A DNA stretch of 64,000 nt. Origin: a bacterium (GTDB lineage Bacteria > Armatimonadota > Zipacnadia > Zipacnadales > Zipacnadaceae). Each line of letters starts with the position of its first letter. The first letter of the stretch is position 1. The stretch lies in contig JAUVXR010000013.1 in assembly GCA_030603495.1 (NCBI GenBank), positions 1-64,000 on the forward strand. The letters are read 5' to 3'. The notes under the pieces are model-generated. The model was given only the letters and a program-made list of their open reading frames with translations, was not told the origin of the DNA and did no database searches. The translations under genes were made by a program, and so were the position numbers. Positions 34,356-46,964 of this stretch are shown piece by piece.

Positions 34356-35682
34356 TCAGGCTCCGGCCAGCGCCGCCTTCAGGCTCGCTTCGAAGATATC
34401 CAGGCTCTCGTTGACCTGCTCTTCGGTGACGACCAACGGCGGGGCGACGCGAATCACGTTGCCCAACATCCCGATGGGCGCGATGCAGGCCAGCCCCCGT
34501 AGGTACGCCTGGTGGATAATCTCGCCGGCTAACTCCTTCGCCGGGGCCTTGGACTGCACGGCCTCGACCATCTCCAGGCCCAGCACCAGCCCCATACCGC
34601 GCACGTCACCGAGCTGCTCGTACTTGTCTTTCATCTCGTTGAAGGCATCCATCATTATCTGGCCCAGGCGGGCGGAATTCTCTACCAGGTTCTCGCGTTC
34701 GATGATCGCAATGGATGCCAGTGCCGCCGCGCAGCTCAAGGGATTGCCGCCGAAGGTAGAGCCCATTGAGCCAGGCGGCAGGGCATCCATTACCTCGCTT
34801 GTCCCTAGCACCGCCGCGCAGGGCACGCCTGAGCCCAGCCCCTTCCCTAACGTCACCAAATCGGGCTGGATGCCCCAGTGCTCCATTGCGAACATCTTGC
34901 CAGTCCGCCCGAACGAGGACTGCACCTCGTCAAGGATGAAGAAGATCCCTCTGTCCTTGCGCCACTGGTCAAGCTGTTCGAACCAGCCCGGCGGCGGGAT
35001 GATGCTGCCGGCCCCGCCCTGGTACGACTCGGTCATTACCGCGCACAGCTCGCCGCAACTTTCCTGGGAAACCACCCAGTCGAGGTACTCCAGGCACTGG
35101 AAGCCGCATACATCGGGGCCCGCGCAGCCCAGCGGGCAGCGGTAGCAGTACGGGAAGGGCGAGTGGATGCAGCCAGGCACCAGCGGGCCGTAGCCGGCGT
35201 GAACGCCCAGAGACGCACCGACGGAGGCTGCGCCGAGCGTCCGGCCGTGGAAGGCGCCGTGGAAGCCGATGATCTCCCAGCCCTCGTGGGCGCGGCGGAC
35301 CATGCGGATGGCGGCTTCAGTCGCATCGCTGCCGGTGGTGACCAGGAAGGCCTTGTCCAGATAGTCCGGGCTGATTTGGACCAGTTTCTCCGCCAGGTCG
35401 GCGCGTGGCGTGCTCAGGAAGTCATAGCAGTTATAGAGCTTCTCGGCCTGGGCCTTGATCTGCTCGACATAGTGCGGGTGACAGTGGCCGACGTTGGTCA
35501 CCAGTACGCCGCTGCACCAGTCCAGGAACTCATTGCCGTCCACATCGGTTATGACACAGCCGCTGGCCTTTTCCCAGACCAGGGGTTGCTGGTAGCCGAT
35601 GGAGCGGGGCTCGTATTTGGTGCGATTTCGCCAAACACTCTCGGGCTTTGGGACCAGGAAGTTCAGTCACAATATTGGGCAT
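34356..35682 (-). CDS. class-III PLP aminotransferase (4-aminobutyrate/acetylornithine type) with apparent N-terminal frameshift
   Basis: The main frame gives about 437 residues down from 35666 and carries the family hallmarks: DVDGNEFLDWCSGVLVTNVGH, FHGAFHGRTLGA, FILDEVQSSFGRTGKMFA, and VTLGKGLGSGVP with the PLP lysine. It lacks a good start in its own frame; the first start codon is GTG 35543, inside the domain. Upstream, ATG 35682 opens the usual family N-terminus MPNIVTELPGPKARE in a different frame, joined near 35640 by a +1 (or -2) shift. Either the gene is mutated, the sequence has an error, or a frameshift is used. It converts amino groups between an omega-amino substrate and a 2-oxoacid. 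Confidence 0.8.
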
Positions 35683-35734
35683 AGCCTCGTTATCACCTAC
35701 ATACAACTAGGATGGGCATCCCGATCTGGGGTGC

Positions 35735-35763
35735 TTGACTAAGCCGACAGTGCCCTGTATAGT
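35735..35763 (+). promoter_or_regulatory. upstream rRNA operon promoter (P1)
   Basis: TTGACT (35735-35740), 17 bp and TATAGT (35758-35763) point toward the rRNA operon, about 375 bp before 16S. The region 35764-35988 has an AGACGTT/AACGTCT-type hairpin near 35850-35869 but no convincing gene. Confidence 0.65.
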
Positions 35764-35988
35764 AGCACTCGTGCCAAGCGGATGCAAGTGCCAGTACGGC
35801 ATACTAGTTGCAGTGGTACAAATTGCCATAGGCAGCATGACCCGAACTTAGACGTTGCCGCAAACGTCTATACTAAGGAGGACGACTACAAGAGCCGATA
35901 TAAGGGTTGTTCGGGGAACCAAACGTTGCTAGGCGCGAAGTATTGGCCAGGGCGCAACAGGACAAAGTGGCTATTTTCCAAAAGGGTC

Positions 35989-36017
35989 TTGACATGAAGA
36001 CGATTTAAGAGTATAGT
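35989..36017 (+). promoter_or_regulatory. proximal rRNA operon promoter (P2)
   Basis: TTGACA (35989-35994), 17 bp and TATAGT (36012-36017) form a near-consensus promoter about 120 bp before 16S. Together with P1 this is the tandem promoter layout usual for rRNA operons. Confidence 0.85.
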
Positions 36018-36037
36018 AACAAACCGTTGAGGCAAGA

Positions 36038-37764
<1,727 letters not shown>

Positions 37765-37856
37765 CACGCAAACCATTAGGGTGGTTCAAGACCACGACTA
37801 TGGGTCGAAGGGCAAAAGTGAAGTCGTAAGCTGTAGCTGGTGATGAGGCTTTCCCG

Positions 37857-37885
37857 CGAGGGGGGACTTGATCCCCCTCGTTTTT
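37857..37885 (+). terminator. terminator-like hairpin in the 16S-tRNA spacer
   Basis: CGAGGGGG (37857-37864) pairs with CCCCCTCG (37873-37880), followed by TTTTTG. It lies between 16S and tRNA-Ile, within the operon, where a functional terminator would cut expression of the tRNAs and 23S unless antitermination acts. The rest of the 37680-37957 spacer carries the 16S processing stem. Confidence 0.6.
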
Positions 37886-37957
37886 GTGTGCATCGTGCAC
37901 CTTGAAAGATATCGCGCACCTGGCAAAGGCGGCCCGGCAACCGGGGAGCAAGCTGGG

Positions 37958-38034
37958 GGGCAATTAGCTCAGTTGGTTAGAGCGCGCCCCTGATAAGGGC
38001 GAGGTCCCTGGTTCGAATCCAGGATTGCCCACCA
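37958..38034 (+). tRNA. tRNA-Ile (GAU)
   Basis: The 77-nt cloverleaf has acceptor stem GGGCAAT/ATTGCCC, D arm TAGCTCAGTTGGTTAGAGC, anticodon GAT at 37992-37994, T arm with GGTTCGAATCC and an encoded ACCA end. It occupies the usual rRNA-spacer position. Confidence 0.98.
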
Positions 38035-38120
38035 CTTAACGGCAGACGACGACAGAAAAGGCCAGACAACGACAGATAACAGCGGAATCTGTCCACTGGC
38101 CACTATCCACTGTCCGTTGT

Positions 38121-38196
38121 GGGGACGTAGCTCAGTTGGGAGAGCGCCTCCCTTGCACGGAGGAGGTCACCGGTTCGAGCCCGGTCGTCTCCACCA
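38121..38196 (+). tRNA. tRNA-Ala (UGC)
   Basis: The 76-nt cloverleaf has acceptor stem GGGGACG/CGTCTCC, anticodon TGC at 38154-38156, T arm CCGGTTCGAGCCCGG and an encoded ACCA end. The following spacer to 23S (38197-38445) contains an ATCAGCTATT/AATAGCTGAT inverted repeat and the 23S processing stem. Confidence 0.98.
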
Positions 38197-38342
38197 GCCT
38201 TCGCTCAACCGCGTTGAGCTACGGCCGGCTTCGCCATAGATGTCGGCAAGTAAGCCGCGGCAGGCAGGCTGCTATCGGTAATTAGTCATCAGCTATTCGG
38301 GGTATACTCTAATAGCTGATCAGTAGTTGCCGCAAAACCAGT

Positions 38343-41680
<3,338 letters not shown>

Positions 41681-41819
41681 GTGCCGCGGCCCGTATGGCC
41701 GCGCGCCCCTGATCTTATGTGGCCGGGCATTAATCGCACCGGGCTATGCAGTTTGGTACCAAGCCCGTGTCTTGCACCAGCCACGCCAGCTTTTTACAAC
41801 TGAATACGTTCAGTTTTTT

Positions 41820-41935
41820 CCCGGTGACTATAGCGGAGGGGCCACACCCGTTCCCATTCCGAACACGGCAGTTAAGCCCTCCTGCGCCGATGGTACTGCA
41901 CGGGCGACTGTGTGGGAGAGTAGGCCGTCGCCGGG
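41820..41935 (+). rRNA. rrf: 5S ribosomal RNA
   Basis: The 116-nt gene has helix I formed by CCCGGTGAC (41820-41828) and GTCGCCGGG (41927-41935). The internal landmarks TTCCCATTCCGAACACGG, AGTTAAGCCC and GGGAGAGTAGG are all present. T6 follows directly. The last 68 nt are also present, with four changes, at 44898 onward, marking the edges of a gene island. Confidence 0.95.
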
Positions 41936-41940
41936 TTTTT
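41868..41940 (+). repeat. left 5S-derived direct repeat
   Basis: This 73-nt stretch is the 3' part of the functional 5S gene plus its T-tract. It is repeated at 44898-44970 with 69 of 73 positions identical, exactly 3,030 bp away. In this copy helix IV pairs properly. Confidence 0.9.
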
Positions 41941-41983
41941 TGCTTTTATAGGGGCCGAATGGTATAATGCCATTTGGCCCCTA
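41940..41983 (+). promoter_or_regulatory. hairpin with a promoter -10 box in its loop
   Basis: A 14-bp stem (41949-41962 with 41970-41983, one G-U pair) closes a loop holding TATAAT (41963-41968, its last base or two at the stem edge). TTGCTT at 41940-41945 lies 17 bp upstream of the TATAAT. The hairpin directly after 5S and its T6 could help end the rRNA transcript, while the duplex form could be the promoter for the two island genes. It is immediately inside the left repeat. Confidence 0.5.
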
Positions 41984-42044
41984 CTTTCTCCGAACCCGCG
42001 ACCCACATAAACACGAGCATTAGGCGTCCCCGAGGTGAACACAC

Positions 42045-42638
42045 ATGGCAGTGGACAATTACCATGACGAAGCCGAGCAAAGGACAAAGATAGGATTCCT
42101 GACCGTGCGACACCTGGAGGATGGAAGCTACCGTGCTGGCCTGCTTGTTACGGATGAGAGGGGTAGGCCGCTGGAACTTCGTGCCAGCGACGCTTTACGA
42201 CCTGACCGAATTCAGCAACTGCTGTACGGGGACACGCTGATCCCTACTATCGCTCAAGTGCTATGCGGTCAACCTTTGATAGACAGCTTGCGCGAGAAAC
42301 CAGACGTTATCGCGGCGGACAACCAAGCGTTTCTTCCTCTACATAAGGATGACTGTCCCGTGGTCTACATTCGCCGAACGGGCCAAGAGCTGGAGGTTGA
42401 CGTGGACGGCGATGTAGACCCCCAGGAAGACCCTCCCGAGGAGGTCTTACGACCAGTTGGAGCCAGATTCGATCCTGTTGTCCTAGAGTTCGCTCGCAGA
42501 ATTGAGGGAGAGGACAGACAGTTGTTGCGTGACAAACTTGCCCGCCTGCTTGAAGCATTTGACCTTGTGGAGCCCTTTGAGCGTCTTGCCAAAGCCCTCG
42601 ATATGCTCCACGAGCAGCAATCTAACAAGGGAGCATAG
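42045..42638 (+). CDS. uncharacterised 197-aa protein coupled to the SNF2-Mrr gene
   Basis: ATG 42045 follows GAGGTGA by 6 nt. The 197-aa soluble, acidic protein begins with a beta-rich half (TKIGFLTVRHLEDGSYRAGL, LVTDERGRPLELRAS, ALRPDRIQQLLYGDTLIPTI). An acidic linker (VDVDGDVDPQEDPPEE) and a helical C-terminus with charged heptads (about 145-193) follow. I recognise no named domain. Its stop is 5 bp from the next start, so the two proteins are made together. It may be a specificity, sensor or regulatory partner of the helicase-nuclease; that is inference from context. Confidence 0.8.
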   Translation: MAVDNYHDEAEQRTKIGFLTVRHLEDGSYRAGLLVTDERGRPLELRASDALRPDRIQQLLYGDTLIPTIAQVLCGQPLIDSLREKPDVIAADNQAFLPLHKDDCPVVYIRRTGQELEVDVDGDVDPQEDPPEEVLRPVGARFDPVVLEFARRIEGEDRQLLRDKLARLLEAFDLVEPFERLAKALDMLHEQQSNKGA

Positions 42639-42643
42639 GCAAT

Positions 42644-44905
42644 ATGCTGCACGTGAGAGATACAGCCCTCCGATTTTGGAGCAGTTTGCCGTATGTACGC
42701 CCCTTAGGCTCCTGCGTGATAACAGAGGATCTCTTACTCGTATGGCACACTAAGTTAGCTGCCCCTCTCTCTACAAGGCAGTACAAAATCCGAACTCTCG
42801 GAGCGCCAGCTTTGACGGACGACCTTGCTGCATTTCCGCCCCCCCACATCGCAGAATGGCGACTCCTTCAAGGGCCTCTTTTGGCCAACGTTAATTTTGA
42901 TGCTTTCTGTCCCTCCTGCAATATTGTAGGCAAGCACTTTCTCGTGCGTGTGACTGCGCAGTCCGAATTGCCGCGCATCACCAGGGAAGGACCGACTAGA
43001 TATGAGCCGAAAAGAACCGGGGAAAGGTTGCCAGTACCTGCCGCGGAGTTCCTGTGGGATGCCATCCTTGTAGTTCTCCAGCCGCCACTTGACCTCAGTC
43101 TATCGAGAATCGTTGATCTGCCACACGATCTATATGAGTTCCAAGTACCAGGCATAGAGTTCCTCGCAAAGACGCAGCCCGGCGCTCTTCTAGGTGATGA
43201 TATGGGCTTGGGTAAAACCGTTCAGGCCATCGTAGCGCTGCGGGTCCTGTTTCAAGCCGGGAGGATAAGGCACGCCCTGGTAGTTTGCCCACGAAGCGTT
43301 CTGCGACAATGGGAGAGGCACTTCGAGGAATGGGCACCTTTGCTCGTAGTTACCACTGTGGACGGTGACCGGTACGTGCGTCAAGGGTGCTGGATAGGTT
43401 ATGCCAAGGCCCATGTATATTTGATGACCTACGGAATTATGCGCCAAGACATCCAGTTGATCACAAGACGCGCTGAGAACAACCCTCGCCTTCGTTTCGA
43501 CGTCGTAGTTCTCGACGAAATCTCGAATATTAAGAATCCTGGCACTAGACAATCGCAAGCCGCGAAGGCTCTGCCCAAGCGGGTGGGATGGGGACTTTCG
43601 GGAACCCCATTAGAAAACCGCCCCGGTGACGTCGTAGCAGAATTCGATTTCCTGCATCCAGAATTGTTTGCGGGCCGGACGGATTTATCCAATAGCCAAG
43701 TAAGAGATAGAATTGCCCCTTATTTTATGCGGCGACGCAAGAGCGAGGTGCTAAAGGACCTCCCTGCTCTGACGCATACCGAACACTGGCTTGAACTTAC
43801 ATCTCAGCAACAAGACTCCTATGAGAAGGCTTATGAAACCGGCGTAGTGGAGCTGAGAGAAAAGGGGGAACAAGTCACTGTTACTCATATCTTTGCACTC
43901 TTGACGAAATTAAAGCAAATCTGCAACGTAGACCCGCGCACGCGCAAGAGTGGCAAACTGAAATGGCTACAGGAAAACTTAGAGCAGATGGCCAGCGATA
44001 ATGACAAAGTGCTAATCTTTTCTCAGTGGTTGGAATCTGGCGTTGACGAGATATACCAGCATTTGCCCGAGGAGAGGACACTGAGGTACGTCGGTGAGAT
44101 GAGTTCGGCGAAACGTGAGGCGGTAGTGGAACGGTTCCGGAGTGACCCAGATAAGAACGTTCTTCTCCTAACCTACGGAAGCGGGGGGCACGGCCTGAAT
44201 CTACAGGCAGCAAATTATGTGATATTGTTTGACCATTGGTGGAATCCGGCGACTGAAAAGCAGGCTGTGGACAGAACTCATCGCATAGGACAGACGAAAC
44301 CGGTATTTGTATATGACCTATGGATAAAGAATACAGTTGAGGAGAAAATATACCAGATTCTGGAGGATAAGCAGCAGCTTTTTGCTGAAGTAATAGACTC
44401 GCTTGCTGTTGGTGGGGCCGAACGTACCGGGCTCAGCGAGGAGGACTTGTTTGGACTATTCGATCTTACACCTCCTCGGAGCGAAAGAGAGAAGAAGAAG
44501 CCCACAGTTCAGTATCTACTTGCCCTTACTCCCGATCAATTTGAAGAGTTGCTTGCTCGTATTTACAGACAAACTGGATATGATGTCAGAGTCACTCCTG
44601 CCACGAGAGACCAAGGCATAGACGTGATTGCTCACAAACAGGACGCCCTAAACCCAGAGTGCATCGCCATTCAGTGCAAGAACCATAGAGCACCTATCGG
44701 TCGCCCAGACGCACAACGCTTTCTTGGTGCAGTGACGGACCCGAAGTATTCGCAAGCTATTCTCGTTGCTACGGCCGGCTTCACGCATGATTGCGAGGAG
44801 TTTGCCCGGAAACAAGGGCGTCTCAAGCTGGTAGACGGCCAGCATCTCTGTGACCTCATGCAGGACCTGGAAATCTCGCTTCGTACGGAAGAGTTGAGCA
44901 GTTAA
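42644..44905 (+). CDS. SNF2-family helicase fused to a C-terminal Mrr-type restriction endonuclease domain
   Basis: The 753-aa protein has an unrecognised N-terminal domain (1-160, with CPSC at 89-92). The SNF2 ATPase core (about 165-590) shows motif I DDMGLGKT (Lys191), motif II DEIS (291-294, in place of DEAH/DEAQ), motif III LSGTPLENR, motif IV LIFSQW, motif V GSGGHGLNL and motif VI DRTHRIGQ. An Mrr nuclease domain (about 625-740) follows with GIDV (Asp660) and IQCK (Gln677, Lys679), the D-QxK active site. This is the make-up of ATP-driven anti-phage or type IV restriction proteins. The stop codon TAA lies inside the right 5S repeat. Confidence 0.92.
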   Translation: MLHVRDTALRFWSSLPYVRPLGSCVITEDLLLVWHTKLAAPLSTRQYKIRTLGAPALTDDLAAFPPPHIAEWRLLQGPLLANVNFDAFCPSCNIVGKHFLVRVTAQSELPRITREGPTRYEPKRTGERLPVPAAEFLWDAILVVLQPPLDLSLSRIVDLPHDLYEFQVPGIEFLAKTQPGALLGDDMGLGKTVQAIVALRVLFQAGRIRHALVVCPRSVLRQWERHFEEWAPLLVVTTVDGDRYVRQGCWIGYAKAHVYLMTYGIMRQDIQLITRRAENNPRLRFDVVVLDEISNIKNPGTRQSQAAKALPKRVGWGLSGTPLENRPGDVVAEFDFLHPELFAGRTDLSNSQVRDRIAPYFMRRRKSEVLKDLPALTHTEHWLELTSQQQDSYEKAYETGVVELREKGEQVTVTHIFALLTKLKQICNVDPRTRKSGKLKWLQENLEQMASDNDKVLIFSQWLESGVDEIYQHLPEERTLRYVGEMSSAKREAVVERFRSDPDKNVLLLTYGSGGHGLNLQAANYVILFDHWWNPATEKQAVDRTHRIGQTKPVFVYDLWIKNTVEEKIYQILEDKQQLFAEVIDSLAVGGAERTGLSEEDLFGLFDLTPPRSEREKKKPTVQYLLALTPDQFEELLARIYRQTGYDVRVTPATRDQGIDVIAHKQDALNPECIAIQCKNHRAPIGRPDAQRFLGAVTDPKYSQAILVATAGFTHDCEEFARKQGRLKLVDGQHLCDLMQDLEISLRTEELSS

Positions 44906-44970
44906 GCCCTCCTGCGCCGATGGCACTGCACGGGCGACTGCGGGGGAGAGTAGGTCGTCGCCGGGTTTTT
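44898..44970 (+). repeat. right 5S-derived direct repeat (5S fragment)
   Basis: This is a partial second copy of the 5S 3' end with four substitutions relative to 41868-41940. Two of them break pairs in helix IV, and the 5' half of 5S is absent, so it cannot be a functional rRNA. It contains the last codon bases and stop of the SNF2-Mrr gene and ends in T5, which may serve as that gene's terminator. Confidence 0.9.
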
Positions 44971-45042
44971 CGTTCGTCGGTACGCTCCGTTTTGGCCACT
45001 CTACGCACGTGTTTGGGCCCTCTCCGTCGTGACCCCTTTCAG

Positions 45043-45072
45043 TTGACTTTTGCCCCCTAAATAGAGTATAAT
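45043..45072 (+). promoter_or_regulatory. promoter downstream of the island
   Basis: TTGACT (45043-45048), 18 bp and TATAAT (45067-45072) give a good promoter for the small protein and the presenilin-like gene. The leader is about 85 nt. Confidence 0.75.
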
Positions 45073-45162
45073 TCTGAGGCTCAGACGGTCTATATCTGAT
45101 AAACTGTCGTCGGACGAGAGGCTCTCATAACGTCATGTATCGTCCGAGGAGTTTGAGAATAT

Positions 45163-45507
45163 ATGGAGACTTTGGTCCAGAAGATCCGCGATATCTTCTG
45201 GGGCCAGCCCAGCGAAAACGGCAACGGGATGGCTCCGGCAATGCGGATCACCGTACAATGTGACTGCGGCGAGCAAATCTCAACACGCATCGAAAAAGCA
45301 TACGAGCTACAAGAGCAATATCTGCAGGCCTCTGATAACGACAAAGATAAACCACCAGCCATCGCCGGCTATCTGTTGAGAAAAGAGCTCGTCGGTAACT
45401 GCTGCCAGAACCCAGTGCGGGTTATCGTGCATTTCGACGCCGAAAGGTGTCCGGCTGACCACAGTATCGAGGGCGGCGAGTGGGTCTCGGCCGAAGAATG
45501 CCTGTAA
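45163..45507 (+). CDS. small cysteine-containing protein of unknown function
   Basis: This 114-aa soluble protein begins at ATG 45163 with GAGGAG 11 nt upstream. Cysteines occur as CDC (about 34-36), a CC pair (about 80) and two single Cys near 96 and 113, which might bind a metal. GYLLRKELVGNCCQNPVRVI and a D/K-rich loop (SDNDKDK) are the clearest features. I do not recognise the family. It is followed after 41 bp by the presenilin-like gene and probably shares its transcript. Confidence 0.75.
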   Translation: METLVQKIRDIFWGQPSENGNGMAPAMRITVQCDCGEQISTRIEKAYELQEQYLQASDNDKDKPPAIAGYLLRKELVGNCCQNPVRVIVHFDAERCPADHSIEGGEWVSAEECL

Positions 45508-45548
45508 CCTGGGGGAGTGGCTCGAGGCGTCGTGCGGAGGGATGAGCT

Positions 45549-46448
45549 ATGAGTGGCATCAGCGAAGCAGCCTCCGAGCCGCGCGGTAGCTGGTTGTTGC
45601 TAGGATCGCCGGTAGGGAAATTAGTCCTGCTGGCGATTGGCATCTATGTCGTTCTGGTCAGTACCCCCCTGATTCCCCTTCCCCCCAGCTACGGCCTGTA
45701 TCTGGTCTTGGCGGGGTCGCTCGTGGCGACGCTCCTGCTGGCGGCGTTGTCGCTGATGCTGCTGATCAATGGTGCTCGGCTGCATCTATCAGTAGCTCAT
45801 GAAGTGGGTCTGGTGGCTATCTCAGTGGGCCTGTGGCTGGGCCTGACCAGGTTAGCCGAACTGACTCACCTGCTCCAGCTACTCATCGCGCCCGTTGCTA
45901 CCGTAGTCTTCCTGCTGGCGTGCTTATGGCTGGGGAGAGTGATATCACGCCTGTTCCGGGACCGGAGCATCCTCCTGCCGGTCTGTGGGGCGGCGGCGGT
46001 GATGGATATTTTCACGGTCTACGCTGGGCCGACGGGCATGATGCTGGAGCAGCACCCCGAGTTTGTTAAGAGCCTGTCGGTGGCTATTCCCCAGATCGGT
46101 TCAGCCGCGGGCGAAGCGGGCCTGGCGGGGCTCAGCATCGCCAACTTCATCGGCCTGGGCGATTTCATATTCCTCGCGGCATTTCTGACCGCAGGAGCCA
46201 GGTTCGGTTTCAATCTGGCCCGCACGGCGGGGGTGGTGCTGCTTCTGGTGGCCGCGGGAATGACTGTGCACGTTTTCTCACGTGTTATGATGGGCATGCC
46301 GCTGCTCCCGTTCATCGTAGTGGGGTTTGTAGCGGCAAACTGGCGCGAGTTCCGCTTGAGCGCGGAGGAGAAGAAGGCGGTCGCTGCGGGAGCACTGCTG
46401 ATCGCTGGGTTGATGCTGATAATGTGGCTGCTGGTCTGCCGAAGCTGA
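45549..46448 (+). CDS. presenilin/signal-peptide-peptidase-like GxGD membrane protein
   Basis: The 299-aa protein has about nine hydrophobic helices. Two Asp residues lie in consecutive membrane segments in the arrangement of GxGD aspartyl proteases: Asp153 in GAAAVMDIFTVYAG and Asp205 in NFIGLGDFIFLAAF. A C-terminal MPLLPF (250-255) sits where the family has its PAL motif. Presenilins and signal peptide peptidases cut substrate helices inside the membrane. The YD motif is MD here and PAL is PLL, so activity needs proof. GGAGGG precedes ATG 45549. It converges on folK with 14 bp between stops. Confidence 0.7.
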   Translation: MSGISEAASEPRGSWLLLGSPVGKLVLLAIGIYVVLVSTPLIPLPPSYGLYLVLAGSLVATLLLAALSLMLLINGARLHLSVAHEVGLVAISVGLWLGLTRLAELTHLLQLLIAPVATVVFLLACLWLGRVISRLFRDRSILLPVCGAAAVMDIFTVYAGPTGMMLEQHPEFVKSLSVAIPQIGSAAGEAGLAGLSIANFIGLGDFIFLAAFLTAGARFGFNLARTAGVVLLLVAAGMTVHVFSRVMMGMPLLPFIVVGFVAANWREFRLSAEEKKAVAAGALLIAGLMLIMWLLVCRS

Positions 46449-46462
46449 GGCTGTGCAAGACC

Positions 46463-46951
46463 TCACTCTCCCACGCGCCGCAATGTGGGATCAGCGGGCC
46501 GGGCCGCCTCGGCAGCAGTGCGTCCGTCAGGTAGCACCAAGTCGGGGGCAATCTCCGCGAGCGGCACAAGCACAAACTGGCGGTGGAGAATCTGGGGATG
46601 AGGTATCTTCAGGTCGGGCTCGTCTACTGTCTCATCGCCATAGAGCAGGATGTCAATATCAATGGACCGCGGGCCCCAGTGCTGAGCGCGCACGCGGCCT
46701 ATCTCCTTTTCTATCCCCTGGACTATCGATAGCAATCGCCGCGCTGAGCAGATCACCTGTACCTCGGCTACCTGATTAAGAAAATCCGATTGGTCCTGGG
46801 GACCAACCGGAGCACTCTCGTACACAGACGAAGTGCTATCAATCTCGATTTCCGGTACTTCCGCCAGCCGCCGGCGCGCGTCTTTGATGTTGCGGGCGCG
46901 GTCGCTGAGATTGCTGCCCAGGCTGAGGTAGCAGGTGACAGGACTGGTCAC
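46463..46951 (-). CDS. folK: 2-amino-4-hydroxy-6-hydroxymethyldihydropteridine diphosphokinase
   Basis: HPPK transfers pyrophosphate from ATP to the pterin in folate synthesis. The product is about 162 aa from GTG 46951; the open frame extends to 46999 but overlaps ftsH. Motifs are CYLSLGSNLSDR, SSVYESAPVGPQDQSDFLNQV, the Mg/ATP loop RAQHWGPRSIDIDILLYGD (Asp pair) and LKIPHPQILHRQFVLVPLAEI, all full matches to the family. It is the last gene of the accB-to-folK operon. Confidence 0.95.
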   Translation of the reverse strand: MTSPVTCYLSLGSNLSDRARNIKDARRRLAEVPEIEIDSTSSVYESAPVGPQDQSDFLNQVAEVQVICSARRLLSIVQGIEKEIGRVRAQHWGPRSIDIDILLYGDETVDEPDLKIPHPQILHRQFVLVPLAEIAPDLVLPDGRTAAEAARPADPTLRRVGE

Positions 46952-46964
46952 TGTTTCCACGACC

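Larger units (their letters stand above)
41941..44970 (+). mobile_element. two-gene helicase/nuclease island at the 5S gene
   Basis: The 3,030-bp unit lies between two 73-nt copies of the 5S 3' end, the pattern left by site-specific integration into a conserved RNA gene. It holds only two genes (42045 and 42644), both plus strand and coupled. It is more A+T-rich than neighbours and uses AGA/AGG arginine codons more often. No integrase, transposase or inverted ends are seen, so mobility must come from elsewhere or from homologous recombination between 5S copies. Confidence 0.65.

Noticed and set aside
35782-35997. A 71-codon frame in the rRNA leader region with AAGGAGG inside
   Set aside because: No start codon follows the AAGGAGG, the composition is not protein-like, and the region carries two rRNA promoters.
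44898-44970. Considered a second functional 5S gene
   Set aside because: The 5' half is absent and helix I cannot form; substitutions disrupt helix IV.
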